From assembly GCA_037157565.1 (NCBI GenBank), contig JAZHRO010000039.1:46872001-46936000 (forward strand): a DNA stretch of 64,000 nt, written 5' to 3'. Origin of the DNA: Thalassia testudinum (lineage: Eukaryota; Streptophyta; Magnoliopsida; Alismatales; Hydrocharitaceae). The position numbers were made by a program, and so were the translations under genes. Positions 60,045 to 64,000 of the stretch are shown piece by piece (the first letter of the stretch is position 1; each line of letters starts with the position of its first letter). The notes beneath the pieces were generated by a model. That model saw nothing but the letters and a program-made list of their open reading frames with translations. It ran no database searches and was not told where the DNA came from.

Positions 60045-61896
60045 TGATGGGAACACCATCATAGGCCCTAAATAGCTACTCTTAGTAAGGTATAATTGAT
60101 AAAAACTCCTACATAATTATCTGAGGGTCGTAATTTCATAATATTCTGATTTGAGAAGGGAATAGGAATTTAGGGTTAATTTTATAATTTTAAGAGTACA
60201 TCATAAACATAGATTAACCACGGGATTTTTTAAGGGTTAAATGAAGGTTAAATGAGCACTAAAGTCTAATGAGTGGGTCCATACAGACAGAAATGGGATT
60301 TGACGCTTTTCGAGGACCACAATAATACACAAAACCCTAATTTCAAACCCACTTAAATTAAAGAGGTTCTGGTCAGGATAAAATTCATATAAACCTCCTA
60401 AAATTCATAGAAAAATATTCTAAGAGATTTGGTATACTTGATTTGACCATCTGAACCCATTGTAATTTTGAACAGAGTCTTAGATGGGATTTGGCCTTAA
60501 TTTGGGCTTCTGTGCAAGTTGCTCAGTCAAACGTGGTCAAAAATAAAATCCAACTTCACCATTATATTACTTGAGTCTAAATTAGGTTGATACCAAAATT
60601 TGGGCACAATCAGAGTCCATCTTGACCTAGTTTGCATTTTAGCCCTTAAAAACTCTATTTCTTACCTTTAGCCCCTCAGGTTTCGAATTCTTGGCAAAAG
60701 GGTCCCTAACTTTTCATCTTTTTCTTCATTCCAATCCCTGCCGCCATTGATGTGAACGCATCTCTTGATCGAGATTTAAGGGAGAATTCCTCCTTTAAAT
60801 CAAATCCGAATCCCTCTAAGATTGAAGGAATTGTCTTTCTCAAAAAAAAAAATTGAAGGAATTGTTTGTAAGAACCTTCCCAATCATTTGGACCAGTTAG
60901 GAAACCCTACAAAGATCTCTAGAGCCCATGCAAGCTCTAGATTTCAGGGGATATTTTTTCTGAAATCTCGAGAATTTCAAGCCTCTTTCCTGATTAAGAG
61001 CTTGATCTGAGGCTCTATAAAGGACCCTCTGACCATAGCCGTTCTCCTTTGCTAAGTTTTGAGTCGAATCCCCTCTTCTTTTCTCTCCTCTGGCCAACCC
61101 TACTTGAGCTTTGGTAACGCTCTCCAATCCCATTCATTCAGCCTCCCAACAATCAAATTGGGAGGTTCATCTTTGTCTCTATCCTCTGCTTCTCGCCAAC
61201 CACCGCAGGAGTCGTCTTCCTCTTCATCGTCGCTGTCCCACCTCGCCGCTTTCTTCATCTTCTTCGGTGCCGACCAACGTTAGTGCCTCCCCCCTATTCT
61301 TCCTCTTCCTTCCCTCTATTCTCTTCCTCTAACCCTCTATTTCACTTTTATCCACTCAAACTTCACTTTTGATCGCTAAACGCCCCTCAACCTCGTCGTC
61401 TTCCTCACATCCGGCATGAGCTCGTGTCGGTGCCACACACACGCAACCACCCTTCTACCACTGCCACAACCATCCACGAGTCCCATCAACCCAAAGCCTC
61501 AAGTTATTGGGGGATTTGGCCAATGGAACTCCTCCCCGAACTCACCCACCACAGTCTACCTTCTTCGATGTTGCAACACCGCCACACACATCCTCACACA
61601 CCATCGCGGCCACCATTGCATTCGCCTCTTGACGATGAAGCACTTGAACGTCTCAGACGAAGCCACAAGGCCGTATTTCCTTTTTCAGGTACCTTGTCGG
61701 AGATCTATCTTCGTCGCACCTTTTCCAACTTCGGCAGCAGTTCTCCGACCTACTTCGACCACGTAGAAATCTCCAGGGCTTGTGGAAGACCATCACAACC
61801 CGCTCCATATCCTCAATTGAGTCGCTTCCAACTGTTGCAGTGTGTAATCAAGGGAACTCCTCGACGCTGCTACACGAAGAAAGATGACACAAGATA

Positions 61897-61938
61897 GTCC
61901 TACATCGTGGGGAGTAAAACCAGAGAAGTGCATAAAAG
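61897..61938 (+). promoter_or_regulatory. snRNA-type USE plus TATA-like box in LTR D3
   Basis: GTCCTACATCG (61897-61907, one C-to-T mismatch to the USE), 23 bases, then CATAAAAG (61931-61938). Same placement as in D1 and D2. Confidence 0.45.
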
Positions 61939-61956
61939 GAATTCTTGCTAGTGCCT

Positions 61957-62135
61957 CATTGCCTCAGCATGCACGGGGTGAGGTCCCCTTCCACGCCCCA
62001 TTGCACACACTATACATGCACTCACGAGCCCTCGCCTATGATTCACGCCATGTGGGTCTGGGAATTGGGTCCATTTACCCGGATCTGACTTGATCTGAAG
62101 GGAAGAGAATATGAAGGATGGAGGGGGAGGATTTT
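61957..62135 (+). ncRNA. Putative Pol III transcript from LTR D3
   Basis: About 180 bases from the estimated start to a T4 run (62132-62135) in GGGGGAGGATTTTGC, aligned with the T5 runs of D1 and D2. No earlier T4 run. Weakest of the three because both the USE and the terminator are reduced. Confidence 0.2.
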
Positions 62136-63838
62136 GCACCTCGGGATTCGTGCCCTCTCCTCTCTTAACACTTAGTCGCTGCTGAAGACTTAATGAGGCC
62201 TTGTGCCTTACTCTTGTTGGAGCCTTGTGCTCCTTTGTTGCTGCTGTGCCTTGGGTTCTCTGAGGCTTTGAGGTTAAGGCAACCGTGCCTTGACTCTCTG
62301 ACTTGGTGCCTCATTGATTGGTTATTGTTGATTCATTTGAGTTGATTGTTGAGCTTAAACATTATGCCTAATTTGGTGATTCAAATCACTATGTTAACCT
62401 CATCTTTTTGCACTCTTATTCTTAGTTTTATTGAAATATTATTCTGATTACATTGAGCATTATTTTCGCATATCTTCGTTGATAATTGTGATTAGTGATT
62501 GAAATTTTCCATCTTGCTCCTTGCGAATGACCTCAAACTCACATCGATTTCGAGTTTTATAAATTTAAATGTTGCGTTTTCGTTGACTATAGTACGATAC
62601 ATATATTTCTTAACACTCGACGATTACGCTTCAACATCAGTGGTCGCCAAGGTGCCCTACCAGACTGTAACACTGATAAAACTCTGCATGCCATTGACCT
62701 TAGAGGGAAAAATGGCATTGATTGGAGATTGGAGCATGCAGTTCACATTGGTAGTTGGAATGTGAGATGACATCGGCTCTGTTAGATTGTTCCACTAAAT
62801 GCCAATGGAGCCATGGTGATTGACGACTACGATGTATGGTATTGTCAGATAACATAGAGATGCATAGGACATCATGGCAAGCTGATTTGGAGTGAGGTAT
62901 GCCAATTAGTAAACCTTCTATTCATTTCAATTCATGTGGTTCTTTAATATTCTAAAGTTAACTTTTTTTTTTAGCTTGACAGGTGGGATGAAGTTATAGC
63001 CATCTGTAGGGACAGGGTCGAGATGAACACCATCCAATCTATAGCACAACATGTGAGGTAGATTTTACAGTTTGAGATATTGCGACAATTTGTGGAGCTG
63101 CCATCAATCGACCATTTAGATGAGGAGGACGAGGAGGATGAGTATGCTGCTTTAGATGAGGTGCCTGTCATGGCCCTGACCATGGACGTTGTCGAGGGTA
63201 AGGATGAGGACAAGGTTGAGGTCGAGGGAGGTGTGGAGCTAGTAGATGCGGAGATTGAGGTCAACATCTTCATGACAACCAACCACACCACGGCCTAAAC
63301 CATCCAGAGAATGATTCAGACCAGCCACACCACGATTTAGACCATTCACAGTAGGATCCAGGCCAGCCACAGCAGATCCAGCCCATCTAGAGCACGATTT
63401 AGACCAGTCACACTAGGATCTAGACCATCCAGAGCATGATCCAGGCCAGGCACAACATGGTCCACCCCATCCAGAGCAATTGCAGCATCCTTATGTGGAG
63501 CAGGAGCATGCACTACATCTTCGTGGAGACTTGTTACAGTATGATGCAGAGCACCTACAGGATCTTGATGTGGAGTAGTAGGACAATACTGACCTCGTTA
63601 CTCCCCTAGGATTGATAGTTGACCCTTCTCCGACCACTCCATCGACGCCATAGAAGATACGAGGTAGAGATTTTGGAGATGTTACCCAAGCCTCCTCCCT
63701 TCCAGCACGGGCACCAACTCGACCTCCATTATTTGCGAGTCTTGAAGGCTCACAAAATGACGACATAGATGACATATGCAGATCGAGTTTAATCCACCTC
63801 CATTGAAGATGTATCATAAGAAGAAGAGGAAGAAGCTA

Positions 63839-64000
63839 GAGTAGCTCTTTTCATAAATCTTGTACTTATGTATTGTATCATATTCACCACTTGTGATATA
63901 TAATATATACATCTTTTATTTTGCAAACTTATATAACTCTCTATATTGAAATGAGTCAACTTTATTTCATATTTATCACATGAGTTCTTATTCATTTGTG
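63839..64000. other. AT-rich DNA after the PMD remnant
   Basis: Probably the 3' untranslated or flanking sequence of the PMD gene. No signal is seen other than AT-richness. Confidence 0.35.

Larger units (their letters stand above)
46621..62636 (+). mobile_element. Athila-like element F (5'-deleted) with nested insertions
   Basis: It begins abruptly inside the PMD gene with Gag-end/protease sequence (MEAIRHVPTYARFLKDLC). It continues through pol to about 50250 and a long 3' untranslated region to 51797, then resumes at 60007 after LTR-A copy 4 and ends with the 3' LTR D3 (60045-62636). The 5' LTR and most of gag are absent. PMD sequence resumes immediately after D3, so F inserted in the PMD gene and a later deletion removed its 5' end together with about 50 PMD codons. 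Confidence 0.75.
60045..62636 (+). mobile_element. LTR D3, 3' LTR of element F
   Basis: 2592 bp, TGATGGGAAC to CTTCAACA, colinear with D1. No direct duplication matches across it (GGGTA on the left, TCAGT on the right), which fits a 3' LTR whose partner flank lay beyond the lost 5' LTR. TATA CTCTATAAAGGACC near 61013. The D3 USE and TATA-like box are at 61897-61938. Confidence 0.8.
45456..63838 (+). pseudogene. Plant mobile domain (PMD/MAIN-like) gene split by element F
   Basis: The 5' half is at 45456-46620: MDLGPIDHSVLSDQDG, then LVERWRSNTHTF, ITLKDVAIFIGLPIDGD, YARVYILLMLGGILFHDKSG and FTYLPLLQDFDAAG. After an intron (about 46349-46429) comes ICGCLILL, KWFPHIAP and CRWGAPF. This is the PMD fold of MAIN-like and long-form PP7 plant proteins. 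The 3' half resumes at 62637, directly after LTR D3: SGRQGALPD, TLHAIDLRGK, HIGSWN and VWYCQIT. An intron (about 62897-62980) precedes an acidic exon (63080-63298), and the H, P, Q-rich tail (63300-63600) contains repeated HPEHD-like units. About 50 codons are missing at the break, and there are several stops, so it is dead. PMDs act in transposon silencing and meristem maintenance in plants, and also ride in MULEs; this one adjoins a MULE transposase. Confidence 0.8.

Overview
The window is nuclear DNA of a seed plant, most likely an angiosperm with a large, repeat-filled genome. The evidence is a Tekay-like chromovirus primed by initiator Met-tRNA, Athila-like gypsy elements with tRNA-Asp-type primer sites, and a MuDR-like transposase next to a plant mobile domain (PMD) gene. 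The sequence does not show the species. No intact host gene, rRNA, tRNA or CRISPR array was found. Nearly all of it is transposon sequence in nested layers, most of it decayed. Family names such as LTR-A, LTR-B and LTR-D are local labels used here.

Layout. 1-4025: two partial LTRs of family A in opposite orientation. 4026-8115: anonymous DNA with strong hairpins, a 1.5-kb LTR-like chimera, and a minus-strand fragment with a Myb/SANT-like domain. 7908-10831: a minus-strand coiled-coil reading frame cut exactly by solo LTR D1. 12264-35178: Athila-like element B. Its 5' LTR holds solo LTR B1, and its integrase is cut by solo LTR B2, which is cut in turn by the complete Tekay-like element A (24785-34851, gag-pol on the minus strand). 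35179-37702: the front end of another Athila-like element (C). 38122-39754: LTR-E. 42060-44815: decayed MuDR-like transposase. 45456-63838: a PMD gene split by Athila-like element F (about 46621-62636). F's 3' end is broken by LTR-A copy 4, which itself carries solo LTRs A copy 3 and D2.

Seven insertions have matching 5-bp target duplications: D1 AGGAG, B1 TCTCC, B2 GTTAA, element A TCCTC, A copy 4 ATTTT, A copy 3 GCAAC, D2 AGCAG. These give a relative insertion order. Six of the seven are solo LTRs, so recombination between LTRs has removed most internal regions.

Three hidden signals stand out. (1) All three LTR-D copies carry a plant snRNA-type upstream sequence element, then a TATA-like box 23-24 bases later, then about 180-230 bases with no T4 run, then a T-run. 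This looks like a class-3 Pol III transcription unit inside an LTR. (2) The palindrome CAGACGTCTG and its CpG-decay forms are arrayed around the promoters of two unrelated LTR families (A and B), and half-sites occur in D. (3) A hairpin beside the LTR-A GC-rich core is kept in all five copies that cover it, with one compensatory base-pair change.
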